This document shows positions 27,143-38,044 of a stretch of DNA of 64,000 nt, one piece after another. A program made the translations under genes and the position numbers. How positions within the stretch are numbered: the first letter of the stretch is position 1; each line of letters opens with the position of its first letter. The stretch is from Acanthornis magna. Lineage: Eukaryota; Chordata; Aves; Passeriformes; Acanthizidae. The stretch lies in assembly GCA_036785705.1 (NCBI GenBank), contig JAWUZG010000056.1, forward strand, positions 10,650,501 through 10,714,500, in the 5' to 3' direction. Below the pieces are notes generated by a model, which ran no database searches, was not told the DNA's origin, and was given only the letters and a program-made list of their open reading frames with translations.

Positions 27143-27172
27143 ATGCGGTGTCATAGTAGTTTTACACCGCAT
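27143..27172. other. Perfect hairpin, 9-bp GC-containing stem, 12-nt loop
   Basis: ATGCGGTGT at 27143-27151 pairs exactly with ACACCGCAT at 27164-27172 across a 12-base loop. The stem has two CpGs, which are rare in this neighbourhood, and five G/C pairs. It could be a symmetric protein-binding site or an RNA hairpin. At 9 bp it is too short for a microRNA precursor stem unless imperfect pairing continues outward, which I did not see. Confidence 0.85.
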
Positions 27173-28639
27173 GTCTGGAGTATGTGGTATTTAGTCTTTG
27201 CTGTTGGAAGCCGCCATCTGTGCAAACATTTTAACTGATACCATTCTGAAAGAAGTCTGACGAGTGGCAGAAGAAAAATAAGTTATTTAATTAATGATTT
27301 GGTTGCACATATGGACATGTAATCCCTGGCCAGATGCATTCAGACATTTTGGGTCTTATATAAGCAGCATGGTAGGTCTTTAGATAGCCAGTTACAGGCA
27401 TCCACAATGAAGTTCGTACTGCCAAAACTCCCTTTATTTTTAATTTTTGGGGGGACGGGGGTGTTGCTCTGTGTGTGTACTTCATCCCTCACCTCCTCTT
27501 GCGTTTCTGGTTTTGCCTTTCCAGTGCAGCAACACCCCCTTCAGCTGAGGCCCTTCGGATTGCTTTGATATAAACATTCTAAAAGATCAAAGAGAAAGCA
27601 AGGCTCAGCTGGTGGCCTTTCCCTTTAAAGCAGTGACTTCTAGGCCGTGTCTCTGCTACAGATGTTTGCTGGCAGGGCTGTGTCAAGCCAGGTTTGATGG
27701 GGAGTTTGATCCCTGTCAGGCAGATCTGTGTGAGCAGAAGCCCTCGGAGCAGATGCGATTTTTCGGGTTGTGCCACATGCGTTGGCTTGGCAGGAGGAGC
27801 ACTGGATGGGGCTGGCTGTGCTCATGTGCAAGGGCAACTCTGTCAGCTCAAAAGGAATTTGCACATGGGGAACTCTGCCGCTGCTTATGCAGGGGTGCCC
27901 AGGCTGAGCCCTTAAAATGATACTGCTCTGCTGGCAAAGACTCTGCAAGAAATGTGGTAAAACAACTCCGTCTTCTGTTTTAGCAACTGGTTTAGCCTGT
28001 GCTGGTGCAGAAACCCTCTCTGAGGCAGGCTTTCTTCAGCTGGAATGGGTTTATCCTCTACAGTTTAATTCTATCTCATTTGTTGGAAAACCTTTATATA
28101 AAAGCAAGACAACAGTTTCTCCCCCATAGTTGGGTTTTTAGTAGAACTCCTGCCGTGAGGATCAAGAGAGAGAAGATGGACCTCTAAAACGTGACTTGCC
28201 TTAAGAAGCCTTTCCATCTCTGGTGGAAATGCAGTGCTTCTCTCTTTGCCAGAGTGGATCATAATTCCAGTGCTCTAAGAAATGTTTCCTCTTGGTAATG
28301 ACTCGAATATGTCAGTAATTTAGGTACTTAAGAATTCCTTTCATTTTCAGGATGTTGTGTTTGTAGTGCCAAAGGAGATGGATTTTGGGGAAAGCAGCTT
28401 AATTTCTAAATGGCTGAAATGGAATTATGGGCTGCTGAGACTGTGCTTGACAGAGGTGTGCTCAGGACACATCTGTGCCCACAACCAACATTCAGAACTG
28501 CACCTTCTGGAACAGAAAAAGAAATAGCTCTACTTTTTGCAATGAGAGCAGCTCTTGGCTTGGTCTTTAGGCAAAATTTAGGGTGTGATACTGTTCTCTC
28601 CTGCCACATTCTAGACACGATCTAGACTAAATTACTTTT
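27173..28639. other. Non-coding stretch with slightly raised GC
   Basis: The interval 27600-28020 is richer in G+C and has about half a dozen CpGs. It carries overlapping open frames on both strands (27612-27920 plus, 27640-27948 minus). Open frames on both strands with no splice sites suggest composition and not coding. No promoter element or known repeat was recognised. Confidence 0.5.
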
Positions 28640-28785
28640 TCTTTAATTTATTTTCTTACTGGTTTTGGGTTTTTGGGTGTTGTTTTTTCTTTTGGTTGGT
28701 TGGCAGTTTTTTTGATTGTTTTTTCATGTGTTTTTGGGGGCTTTTTTGTTTTGTTTTGGTTTAGTTTGGTTTGGTTTTTTTATAA
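28640..28785. repeat. T/G-rich low-complexity tract
   Basis: The plus strand is almost only T and G, with TTTTGG, GGTTGG and TTTGTTTTG motifs and no fixed period. This is low-complexity sequence of a kind common in avian introns. Confidence 0.8.
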
Positions 28786-29747
28786 GTACTAAAGATGGTC
28801 CAGGTTGTTGATTACTTGTGAACTTTAATGGATATTACTGAACTCCACTACCTGAAATAAGGTAGGCCTATCTAACACAAGTTTTGTTTGGTTGAGGTTT
28901 TTAATAAGAGAAATTTCCTTTGCTGAAAAACAAGCTTTTACAAATGCTATTTTCTAATGCTTCCATCTTTTTGAACACATCTAGAATTTACTCCCTCCCT
29001 AGACTTTTTGCTTTTATTTTACCTAAGGTTTGAATTTTTATACTGTTGCTAGGTTTATTGAGCTTACAGTAAAGGATTTTTTTAAAGTAATGATTTAAAG
29101 GTGTTTTTTAAAAAGTATGATCTTCAAGCCTACTTCTGCAACAACCTACTCACTTGGGGAACTTATCCAAAGCTCTCTGAAATCAATGGAAAACCTCCAG
29201 AAAGTTTCATGAGCTTTGGCTGAGGCCTGTTTTGAGAGCATGAGAATGAAGGCATTTTTGGTTTTCACTGTTGCATTCTTAAATCTGAATAAGCAGAAAA
29301 TTGGATTTATTGCTAATGCAAGTGGATCTAGAATAACAAAGGACCTGTAGTTCTCTGCTGTAAGGGATATGGTTTGGCAAGACGTAGAACAGGTAGCTCT
29401 TACAATGTGAAAAATGTAGACAATTGGAATTAACTGCAACCAAATGTACCCTGGAAGCACGACTGTAATTTATAATGCAGTCAGGAATGCACTGCAGTCT
29501 CCTCAATCGATAAACTAATGGGAAAAATGTCTGCAATTAATTACAAATCAACTGGGTCAATATCCTTTAAATGAAAGATATGAAATTGCTAACATTTGGA
29601 TGGAACTTCTTTGCCAAGTATATTTATAAACCTCATATAAAATACAATATTTATAAAGAGAATAAAAGCTCCTTTCACTGTTAAAAGGCAGCACTCTGAA
29701 TGGCTGATTTTCTTTTGCTCTAAAAATTTGACTGAACTGACTTTATT
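28786..29747. other. Non-coding stretch, no gene seen
   Basis: Downstream, on the minus strand, of the membrane-protein exon candidate. Two long minus-strand frames (29146-29460, 29279-29536) overlap one another in different frames and have no splice sites that would join them to the candidate exon. Confidence 0.55.
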
Positions 29748-29795
29748 TCAACAAGGTTTGCTACTGTGTATAAAAGACCTGAAGTAATCTCTTAC

Positions 29796-30218
29796 CTTTG
29801 ATTCAAGACCATACAGTGAAGCATAAGAGCTATAAATAAATATATATACAAACAGGACTCCCAGAGTGATGCTGCTCATGACTTCATGGTCAAAACATCT
29901 AAAATGATGAAAGTTTGTGGCCCAATGATTCTCCCAGTCGATGTCAGGACCTGAAGTGTTCTGATCTGTGATCTCAGCAAACCAACACCTTATAGAAAAA
30001 CAGAAATATAGAAAAACTATCACATTTATAGAAATAGCCCCCAAAAGGGCAGCTGGGGTGGGAGGAGATGGGCTAATGCTGGCACTGGAAAGCAGCTCGG
30101 TCTGTGGGGTCTCAGCTTCAAACCACCCTGGGCCTTTCTGATTTGCAGCTATCATCACACGTGGCGTCAGGAGTTCCGCGGTGATGTTTGAGCAGCATTG
30201 AGTCGCTGCTTTTTCACC
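29796..30218 (-). CDS. Candidate exon of a two-membrane-segment protein
   Basis: This minus-strand frame is open from just after a stop at 30221-30219 down to a strong splice donor, AAG|GTAAGAGA, at 29796/29795; read through, it ends at a stop near 29748. The first ATG is at about 30155. A possible acceptor (CTCCTCCCACCCCAG, ending at 30053) would start an internal exon at 30052. The peptide has a polar Pro/Ser-rich N-terminal part, a hydrophobic segment (LLGAISINVIVFLYFCF), a roughly 35-residue polar loop with Cys, Trp and an N-glycosylation sequon (NTS), then a second hydrophobic segment (VMSSITLGVLFVYIFIY) and a short tail ending ESK at the donor. No family is recognised. T-rich DNA gives hydrophobic peptides by chance, so the donor position and the polar loop are the main support. 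It overlaps the basic-tail frame of the neighbouring coding trace at 30167-30218. Confidence 0.4.
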
Positions 30219-30648
30219 TCATGAATCTTGGTGTTTAGATTTTTGTTTTGTTTAGAGTATTTTTCTTTTTTCTCCTCCTTCCCAGACTGTCATGGCTAAG
30301 ACCATTTTCCTCATCTACCCAAATCTCAGTCCCAAAGGACTGCAGGGAACGGAGCGTTTTTGGAGTCTTGGCTGCTGTGTGGGTTTCACGAAGCTTTGAT
30401 AAAACATCTTCGATCTGGGCTGTGGATTTCTTTTCAAGTAGCACATTGCTGAGCTGGGCTAGCTCTGGCAAGGCTAGAAGCACTAAATCACCACCAACAT
30501 TGCAATATTTTAGGTAAGCATGGTCTGTCTCAATGTGAATGACATCCTTGGCTCACAAAACACTTCTGCTGCTTGGAACAAGAATGTGCTGTTTCCAGTC
30601 CTCTTCACTTTCTTGTGACACGTTTTTTCTCAGCCTCTTCCAAAAAAA
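30167..30648 (-). pseudogene. Broken coding trace: hydrophilic protein, unnamed
   Basis: Three minus-strand segments read like one protein. Segment A (30648-30556, 31 codons) contains SEEDWKQHILVPSS and runs into an in-frame TGA at 30555-30553. Segment B (30552-30235, 105 codons plus TAA) continues in the same frame, with a Leu-rich helix-like part (VLLALPELAQLSNVLLEKK), a polar region (LRSLQSFGTEIWVDEE) and a basic stretch GRRRKKK. Segment C (30289-30167, 40 codons) overlaps the end of B in another frame and is also Lys/Glu/Gln-rich, ending NAAQTSPRNS and a stop. A 1-base shift near 30289 would join B to C. Composition is balanced and protein-like, unlike the T-rich chance frames elsewhere. 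AT-rich DNA begins just beyond 30648, preceded by an acceptor-like pyrimidine tract. Readings: decayed exon or retrocopy, a real exon starting after the TGA, or sequence error. Function unknown. Confidence 0.4.
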
Positions 30649-31841
30649 TCAAGGGAGTTTATAATGTATAATTAAATGTAGGTATGTTGGTGTATTGTAA
30701 TATGTTCATTAATATAAAGGTAGGAATTAAGGAAACCATGACAACTGCTCATGATTCTACCAAAGAAGTCCATTTTTTGAGTGGAAATTATGTCACAATG
30801 GTTGTTTGTTATCACCGTGACCAGACATTTCTATGCTGTTTAACCTTCTTATATCCAACCCAGAAGTCATCATGCCACTTATTTTTCACCTCCAGATTTT
30901 TAGTGCTTGGTCATTTCATCTTTTATCTTTCTAGAGACTGAGTTCTGATTTGAGTTCCTATTTCTCACTTGCAGTGACAGGGAGAAATGTTAGTCAGCTT
31001 CATCTGGAAGAGAAATTTATTCTAGAAATGTCCAGGCTGTTTCTTTATTATTTAATTTTATATATGTTATATAAATGTTCATAGGCTCTTTAAAAAAAAC
31101 CCAAACAAACAGAACATTTTAAAAAATTCCCAAATGACTGAATAAATGAATGGCTCATACTATTTTAATAAAAGATGATATTAAGACAACACTGACAAAT
31201 ATATTATTGGTTTTGTCAAAATGTTAGTGGTATCACTCGTGATGATACAGACACATGAAAATTACCAGAGAAAATGCCTGAATTTCCCATTTATAGAAAT
31301 AACACTGCAAAGCTAATACTGCTCTTATTCAAAACACATTCCACCTGCTCAGGAAATTGCAGATAGATTAGAAATGTTGATGAAACCTGTACAACAAGAA
31401 ATTCTATTACGGTGGCATTAGCTGATTTCCCTTCAACCTGCAGAAGCACAACCATTTTCTTTGTCTGCATTTTCATCATTATATATTCAAAAGAAATTAA
31501 ACACATGATATTTGCATTATTAGGAATATATTTTTGTTAACTAATTGGCAATGAAATTTGTTTTCACATACAATTCATGAGGTTAAATCTTCTGAAAATT
31601 AAAACACAAAACAAATGCAACCAAGAAAAACCCAGTCAAGCAAAACCTACAACAATTTTACATAGAGATGTCTGCATTTCTAGTCAACTAAAGATTGTTG
31701 CCTCCACAATTCTATTGTAGGCCATGCTTCATTTCTTTTGACTTTCTCTTCAGTTAATCATTGGGTTTCCTAAATGCAAATGCATTATGACAATGATCAG
31801 GTTTTAATTTAAATTTAAATGCATTCCTTAGTATATTAAGG
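30649..31841. other. AT-rich non-coding stretch
   Basis: Very AT-rich unique sequence upstream, on the minus strand, of the coding trace, and consistent with an intron. The minus-strand frame at 31291-31506 is mostly hydrophobic and unsupported by splice sites. Confidence 0.55.
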
Positions 31842-32088
31842 CTTCCTTCCTTCCTTCCTTCCTTCCTTCCTTCCTTCCTTCCTTCCTTCCTTCCTTCCTT
31901 CCTTCCTTCCTTCCTTCCTTCCTTCCTTCCTTCCTTCCTTCCTTCCTTCCTTCCTTCCTTCCTTCCTTCCTTCCTTCCTTCCTTCCTTCCTTCCTTCCTT
32001 CCTTCCTTCCTTCCTTCCTTCCTTCCTTCCTTCCTTCCTTCCCTCCTTCCCTCCTTCCCTCCTTCCCTCCTTCCCCCCTCCCTCCTCT
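31842..32088. repeat. Long (CTTC)n / (GAAG)n tetranucleotide microsatellite
   Basis: About 200 bases of uninterrupted CTTC repeat (roughly 50 units, 31842-32042) pass into CCCTCCTT units and a C-rich end up to about 32088. The strand is entirely pyrimidine. The minus strand reads (GGAA)n, which opens a spurious Lys-Glu-Gly-Arg repeat frame. Long pure polypurine-polypyrimidine mirror repeats can form intramolecular triplexes, and GGAA tandems are ETS-factor binding sites in other vertebrates. The purity suggests recent expansion, and true length may differ from the assembled length. Confidence 0.98.
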
Positions 32089-35000
32089 GTAACATCACAG
32101 AATTTTTTCTGTCTTTGTCACAGTTTAGTCAGTCGTTCTTTCAGAGACAGACTCTGAAGCTTTTACAGCCTTTGGCCTGGTGAGGCTGCTGGCACTGAGT
32201 GGTCTCGTGGTGTAAGTGGGAGTGGAAAAGGATCATAGAATAGGGAATTTGTGATTCAGCAGAGTTGAGATAGCTGGGAAGGGAAGACATCTTGAAAAAT
32301 ACAAAGCTCGAGGATTTCTCCCTTTGATTTCCAAGTGTGCTGTTACTTTGTTCCATTGCCTTGCCCAATTCAGTTCAGTTTACCTGCTTGTAAAACCTGC
32401 TCCATAATATTTGCTTGATTTACTGTGATTAAGTCTGCTGGTTTCAGTTTAGGTCCACTTCTTGTTATTTTATACATTATAAGAAACTGAAGTCTCTTCT
32501 TTGGCGAAGGTATTACTTTCAAGCATAATATAAACAGAGCAGCACAAAATTCTGAGATTAATTAAGGGAAGCTGGGCAGCTGGGAACACCAAAAATAGCA
32601 TGGACATTCTTTGCAAAGAAAGCTGGAGGTGTTGGGAGTTGAATCAACATCTGGTAATTCATCAATATGTGTGTTATCTACTTCCTTCTAAAGGGGCTAA
32701 CCTGATTTTTAAACAATTTATTAAAGCATTTTAGAAAAACCTTGAAAGTTTCCAAAAATAATTATATCAGCCAAATACGTTTTGTGTGCGATCTCTACAA
32801 AGTGAACCATATAAAACCAGTATCTGGTAGGAGTGGGGTTTTAAAAAAAATGTATTTTATCAAATTGACAAATTAAGAACTTTGTTTTATTAATTAAAAG
32901 ATCAGCCAATTTGTCATGGATTTTAATATAAACTAACTTCTGGCCTTTCCTCCTTGCATGTCCTCACATAATTTCTCTAATTGGTTTTAGTGGTTACGTA
33001 CATTTATCTAAATGCTGTATCTGGAATCAAATACTCCTTTTGATTTAACTTCTAAGTTAAAAATACACACATGTTCATGATGTTAAGTCAGCCTGTAACA
33101 AAGCTCAATTGTTTGGCTCTCATGAGACAGCAGTGGAACAGTGCTGCACATGGGTTGCTGAAACCAGCTACGGAAAGGTGTTCTGCACTGAACATTCTCC
33201 TGGATTTTTAAAAACTATTTTAGCATCCTGACACAGTGTCTCATTGGAATAAACTGCTGCCAACAGTAGATACAAATTTAGTGTGTCCCCAGCCTGTTTT
33301 GTGAAATTATGGCACAACTCTTTGAAACTATGCCAGTTCAGGATACAAGCAAAAGGGCTGCTAGCTCTGGCTTGCTACTGTAAATGTAAAACATTAAAAT
33401 GATGATTAATGTCAAATTGATGGAATTCAGTCCTGCCCAGGAAATTCAAAGACCTAACAGGGAAAGGAGACAGAAATAGGTATCATAGTTCTGGGGCTTG
33501 ATTTGTTTTCTTGAAACTTGATTCTCCTCTGCCTGAAATCTGCTAGAAGTTAGGGAAGATCAATAGCATTTGATTGTGAGCCTTAGGCAGGAAGGGAGTG
33601 CTCTAGGTTGTGCTAACATGGGGTAATTTGAATTTGGTGCTATTTTCCCTCCCCTTTCTTTCCTCATTGGCCAAATTCACTTTACTTAGGCACTGTTTGG
33701 TCTGTGACCTTTTCATCTTTTTTCCTTCTGGGGTTCGTTAGTTATTTTCCTTCATTCCCATCATCATCTAACCCAAGTGCTGGCCACTGTTTACACATCC
33801 TTCTCCAGAGGTAGGAACCAGAATTCAATTCGAGGAGAAAGGGCCTGGACAGCATTAGGAGCGGAACATCAGCTCGTGGGTGGAAGTTATTAGACTGAAG
33901 AGTTGATCAACATCACCTTTTTCCCAATTTTTTAACACAGCTCTGTGGCAGCCTGGAGGCCCCTCATGTCACAGGGAGACAGGAGAGACAAGAAGGCAAA
34001 GAAGCCTCTTGAGAGTGTCATTTTAGTGTCTGAAAAGCTGTGCTTACTCTTATTCTACACTTGTAGCTCTTTCATCCTTCTTCCAAATGCCTCTGTTGCT
34101 GCCCCTTGCCTTCCTCAGCTCTAAAACAGCAATGGCACGTCTGCTGCCTGATGCTGAACTGAGTGATTTGTGTTTTGAAATTCCCCTGAACACATAAAGT
34201 GTGGGGATTGCTTATCCGTTATTGCTTATTTATTATTATCCTAGCAAGATTCCACTCGGGGCATTGATTTTAATTGCTTGATATATTTGTTCATAAGAAA
34301 TTCTCTCTCCCCTGTAGTTTGGAAATGTGGATATATCTGAATTACATTCAAGCAAAATCTGACTGGGGATATACTGGTGTGGACTGAAGATATGTTGATA
34401 AGTCTCTTTAATGCTACGTTTATGACAGGTGAAGCCAAGGGAAGAGAACAGTTATGTCACTTACGCAAAGGATCCAACAAAAGAAAGAAAATCTTCACCA
34501 ACACTGCCAGAAATACCCACAATTTCATTCTGATCACATTTAGGTAACTTAATCTTTCAGTGTCTGGTAGTTTTTGTTTTGTGGTTGTGTTACAGTTGTG
34601 CAACAAAATTGAACAGAAATAAGTAATGTGCTTGGGGTGAATTTCGCATCATTAAATTGATGTGTATCATTTCCTTTAAAAAGTTAACATGGCAAGAGAT
34701 TTAAAATGTGTGTTAATTTTAATAGATACAAATTACTGTAATCAGATCAAGATATAAATTACTATAATCATGTCCGCTTAAATCTTCCAGTGATTATAAT
34801 GCCCTTGTTTCAGTGTCATGTTCCTAACAAGATATTAATTCCTTGTTGTGAGTGGTTTTTCAGTGGGTATAACCAGGTACTGTAAAAAACACTGCTCTTG
34901 GGGGAGACAGCTATCACTTTCAGTGGCAAAAACCAAGATAGGCAAAGGCAAGATTCTCTGTAGAGAAACCTGTGCCCACATTACTGTGGGTATTTGCAAT

Positions 35001-36000
35001 GATTTGAGAAAATTGTTATCCAGTGAAAAGCACTGCTGTTTTCTACAGATTTAAGGGTAAACTGCTATACTATTTAGCTCCTGTTTTCATCAGAAGTCAT
35101 GTGGATTTTTGCAAATCAAAACAGGGGAAAGGAGTCTGTTTTGTAACATTTTTGGTATGGGAAAGGGAAAAGGAACTGTTTTGCACTTGAAGGGTCTGCA
35201 GTGTAATCAAAGAGGGGTGTTCACAATTTAGAGATGTTTACTATGCTAGGGACTTTTCCCCCCCCTTTCTTTTGGGTCAATTTTCAGGAAAAAAGAAATG
35301 TTGGAAAAAAATGAAAGTGACTTCCAAACTTCTGATTTGCTTTTCATCAACTCCTTACTTGATAGCAGCTCTGACAACCTATAATTTAAATAACTGTACT
35401 TTTGAGAAATATATTGTCCAGTGAAATGTTTTCCTTATTTCCTCTTAATGACTGGGACTGTTCATTGAGAATAAATATGTAAATAATGTTATTACCATGG
35501 AGGAGAGTTAATAGCCTCTAATGGCTTAGAGCCTGTGAGCAATCATGCCCATGAGGAACTCCTTACACAAATAGTCCTGGTAAACTCAAGAGGAGTCTTC
35601 ATGTGGTAAAATTATTCATACAAGTAAATGTTTGAGAGGAAAATGTCACTGTTCCTCTCCCACATTCCTCCTGTTTCTTCATGAAAGAAAGCCAGTACAT
35701 GAATATCAGAAGACATTTTTCATCTAATATGTCCCAAATAAGGATTTAATCTAGACTAAACAACAGTTTTGAGTATTTGCTGTAACTATTATTGAAAATG
35801 TTTTGAATTTTTCTATTCACTTTCTAGCTTTTAGTTCTTAATTTAAATCATCTGTAGTGCTCCTACTTAGTGTGTTCATTTGGTATTTAATGTTTAGAAT
35901 ATCTGTTTAATACAATTTAATAACCTCTACATTTCAGCTGCACTTTACTTAAAAAGTATTCATTACTCTAAAAAGGTTTTGGAATGAGTGATTCATCAAA
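32089..36000. other. Non-coding stretch, no gene seen
   Basis: Unique AT-rich sequence containing a short tandem duplication at 34725-34770 and a C run at about 35269-35276. Small open frames (32141-32368 minus, 34848-35054 plus) have no supporting splice sites. Confidence 0.6.
34725..34770. repeat. 26-bp tandem duplication
   Basis: GATACAAATTACTGTAATCA at 34725 is followed 26 bases later by GATATAAATTACTATAATCA, 18 of 20 bases identical. This is a local two-copy duplication of AT-rich sequence with no known family. Confidence 0.7.
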
Positions 36001-36330
36001 GAAGCTAAAATAGCTCAATCTTGTGTCCTGCTAACAAGACGCCAAATAATTGTTTAATTGTAAGTGCACATTCAAATCATTTACAATCAGCTGCAGTGCA
36101 GTTTTTAAAGAAATATTGTCTATAAGGGGCTGTGATTTTTGTCTGGCAGGAGGTTATTTCAAAAGTCACAATTGCCCCTGCAGGTACTGAAGTTATCCAA
36201 TTGCAGTTCTTGTTTGTTTATTACAATTAGTATGTTTTGGTAGAGGTTTTTCATGGATAAATGAAAACTTGCTGATAAAGCAGCTATGTTCCTGAACCAG
36301 GTAATAAAACTAATCACAATAGACCTGTGA
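36001..36330. promoter_or_regulatory. Candidate conserved non-coding element
   Basis: A block dense in homeodomain-like TAATTG/CAATTA motifs, CAGCTG E-boxes and paired AT-rich cores, with no repeats and every frame interrupted. The texture is that of a developmental enhancer. Conservation is not visible here, so the call rests on motif clustering only. Confidence 0.18.
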
Positions 36331-37985
36331 GTTTTGGGAGCAGGTGTGCAAAATTTCCCATGGTGATTTTAGGGGGTTTGGTGGTTTGGCTTTGTTTGGG
36401 GTTTTCTTTTTTGTCTACTGTATAATCCTTGATTCTAAAGGTAAAATAATAACTAACTGCTTTTCATTTAGGCTGATTGCGAGTCAGCTTGGTATCTGCT
36501 GAGGAAATTAACTGATGCACCCTCTAATTAGGTCTCTGCAGCCCCTTCCTCTTGCACAAATGGGCAGGTGGACTCCTGGTGGTTTTCCTGTGGTCACCAG
36601 TGCAACAGAGGGACCCATCAGAGTGACAGGTACTTACATTCATTTGGAATTTTTAATCACAGCTTAACACTTGCCAGCTTCAAAGCATCCACTGTTGGGA
36701 AATTAGTGTCACATCATGTGATGCAGCAGTTGTAGGGCTGCGAAGAAAACAGATTGTTTGATTATTTTTTTTTCCTCCATGGCTGAGGTTAACTATCAGG
36801 ACAGCTGTGAGTCAAGCCTTCAAGGCACGCTGCCTTATCTGATTGGTCTCAGTCTTGATCTGGCCCATGAAAGGAAATGCAAGGAAGTTTCCAGCAGAGA
36901 TCATTTTGCAAGCCCAGAGATGAGGGCAAGGTCAAGTTCACTTGTGTTTTCACAGTATCTCATTACAATCATCAGCCCAAGTGCCACGCAGACAATACGA
37001 GTTTGGTCTAGCAGTGGTAGTGGTTTGCACCTTCAGGAGGTTTGTGTTGATGGAGTATTTTTCATGTTCTGTTTAGCAGCATCAAAAAGAGCCACCACAG
37101 TAAAGGAAGAGCAGTTGCCTTTCTTAAAAGGTGATTCTTCCTTCTAGGGACCAAACCTGTGGTGACTTTATCCAAGTTTTGATGTTTAACTTGCCCAGGT
37201 GTTGCCGGCCTCTCATGGGGCTGCAGGGAAAGGTTAGTATTTAGTTAAGGAGTAAGTTGTCATTGTATGTTACATTATTTTAGCCCATAAGGTTTCTCCT
37301 GTAGGAAATTACCACTTCTTCCATGCCTTCAGAACTGTGGGGGTTACTGCAGGAGCCTATGAGATGGGCAAATAGAGCTGCTTCCTTTTTTTTTTTTAAT
37401 TAATTTTTGTAACAGTGTCCTTTATGGTTATTGTGAGCAGTGTGTGAAACTGGAGACTTCTGCCCTGCACGGTGGAAGGAGCTGTCTCTGCCCCATGAGG
37501 CTCCCCAAAAACATTTCCTCAGTTAGGGATGAGCATTGAGTTACCAAACCCAATTCTACACACTGCCTTCCCTCTGAAAACTGTTCCTCTCTCAGTGCTG
37601 CCTCCTCAGCTTGTAAAATTTTATCTTCATTCCACCAAGGTCTTGATAAGATTTCCTAACTACTTTTTAATTTCTTAATTTTGTATACTGTTACACTGCA
37701 ATGCTTTATGGCTTCATGCAATCGGTTTTTCTTATGTCAGAATTGTTGGTTAGCTGTACACTTCAGTAAAACCACAATTTCAATTTTTCTTAGCTGTTGC
37801 TACAAGCAGTAAATTGTGTGGTTAAAGGAAGGCGCATATTGAGCGAGCCTGTGCACTCTTCCATTCGATCACCTCAAATGCTGTTTTGTGTCTGCTGTGC
37901 ATGAGGCACAGGTCGGCACACTTGTGACTGCAGTGTCGATGTGATAGTTCTCAGCACCTTCCACAGAGAAACAGAAGCTGTGGGG
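36331..37985. other. Non-coding stretch with one 129-codon open frame
   Basis: Holds a plus-strand open frame at 36758-37147 (129 codons). Its start follows a T run and a pyrimidine tract with ATGGCTGAGG, a good Kozak-like context. The product is Ser-rich, has no recognised motif, and there is no TATA, CpG cluster or splice site to make it a gene. The same interval carries TTATCTGATTGG at 36835-36845 (GATA site next to an inverted CCAAT core). Confidence 0.45.
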
Positions 37986-38044
37986 GTTTTTCTCTTTTTT
38001 TTTTTTTCTCTTTTTTTTCTTTTTTTTTTTTTTTTTTTTTTTTT
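37986..38044. repeat. T-rich tract with C interruptions
   Basis: About 59 bases of T broken by four single C positions (TCTC twice and one TCT), ending in 26 or so consecutive T. On the minus strand it reads as an interrupted poly(A), which gives a meaningless poly-Lys frame. No retrocopy body was recognised beside it. Confidence 0.95.

Noticed and set aside
27612..27948. Overlapping 102-codon ORFs on both strands
   Set aside because: Simultaneous openness on both strands fits raised GC content, and neither product shows a known motif or splice support.
30248..30517. 89-codon plus-strand ORF
   Set aside because: It is antisense to the more protein-like minus-strand frame at 30235-30552 and is Phe/Ser-rich as a complement of a Lys/Glu-rich frame would be.
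31754..32098. 114-codon ORF of repeating Lys-Glu-Gly-Arg
   Set aside because: It is only the translation of the (GGAA)n strand of the tetranucleotide microsatellite.
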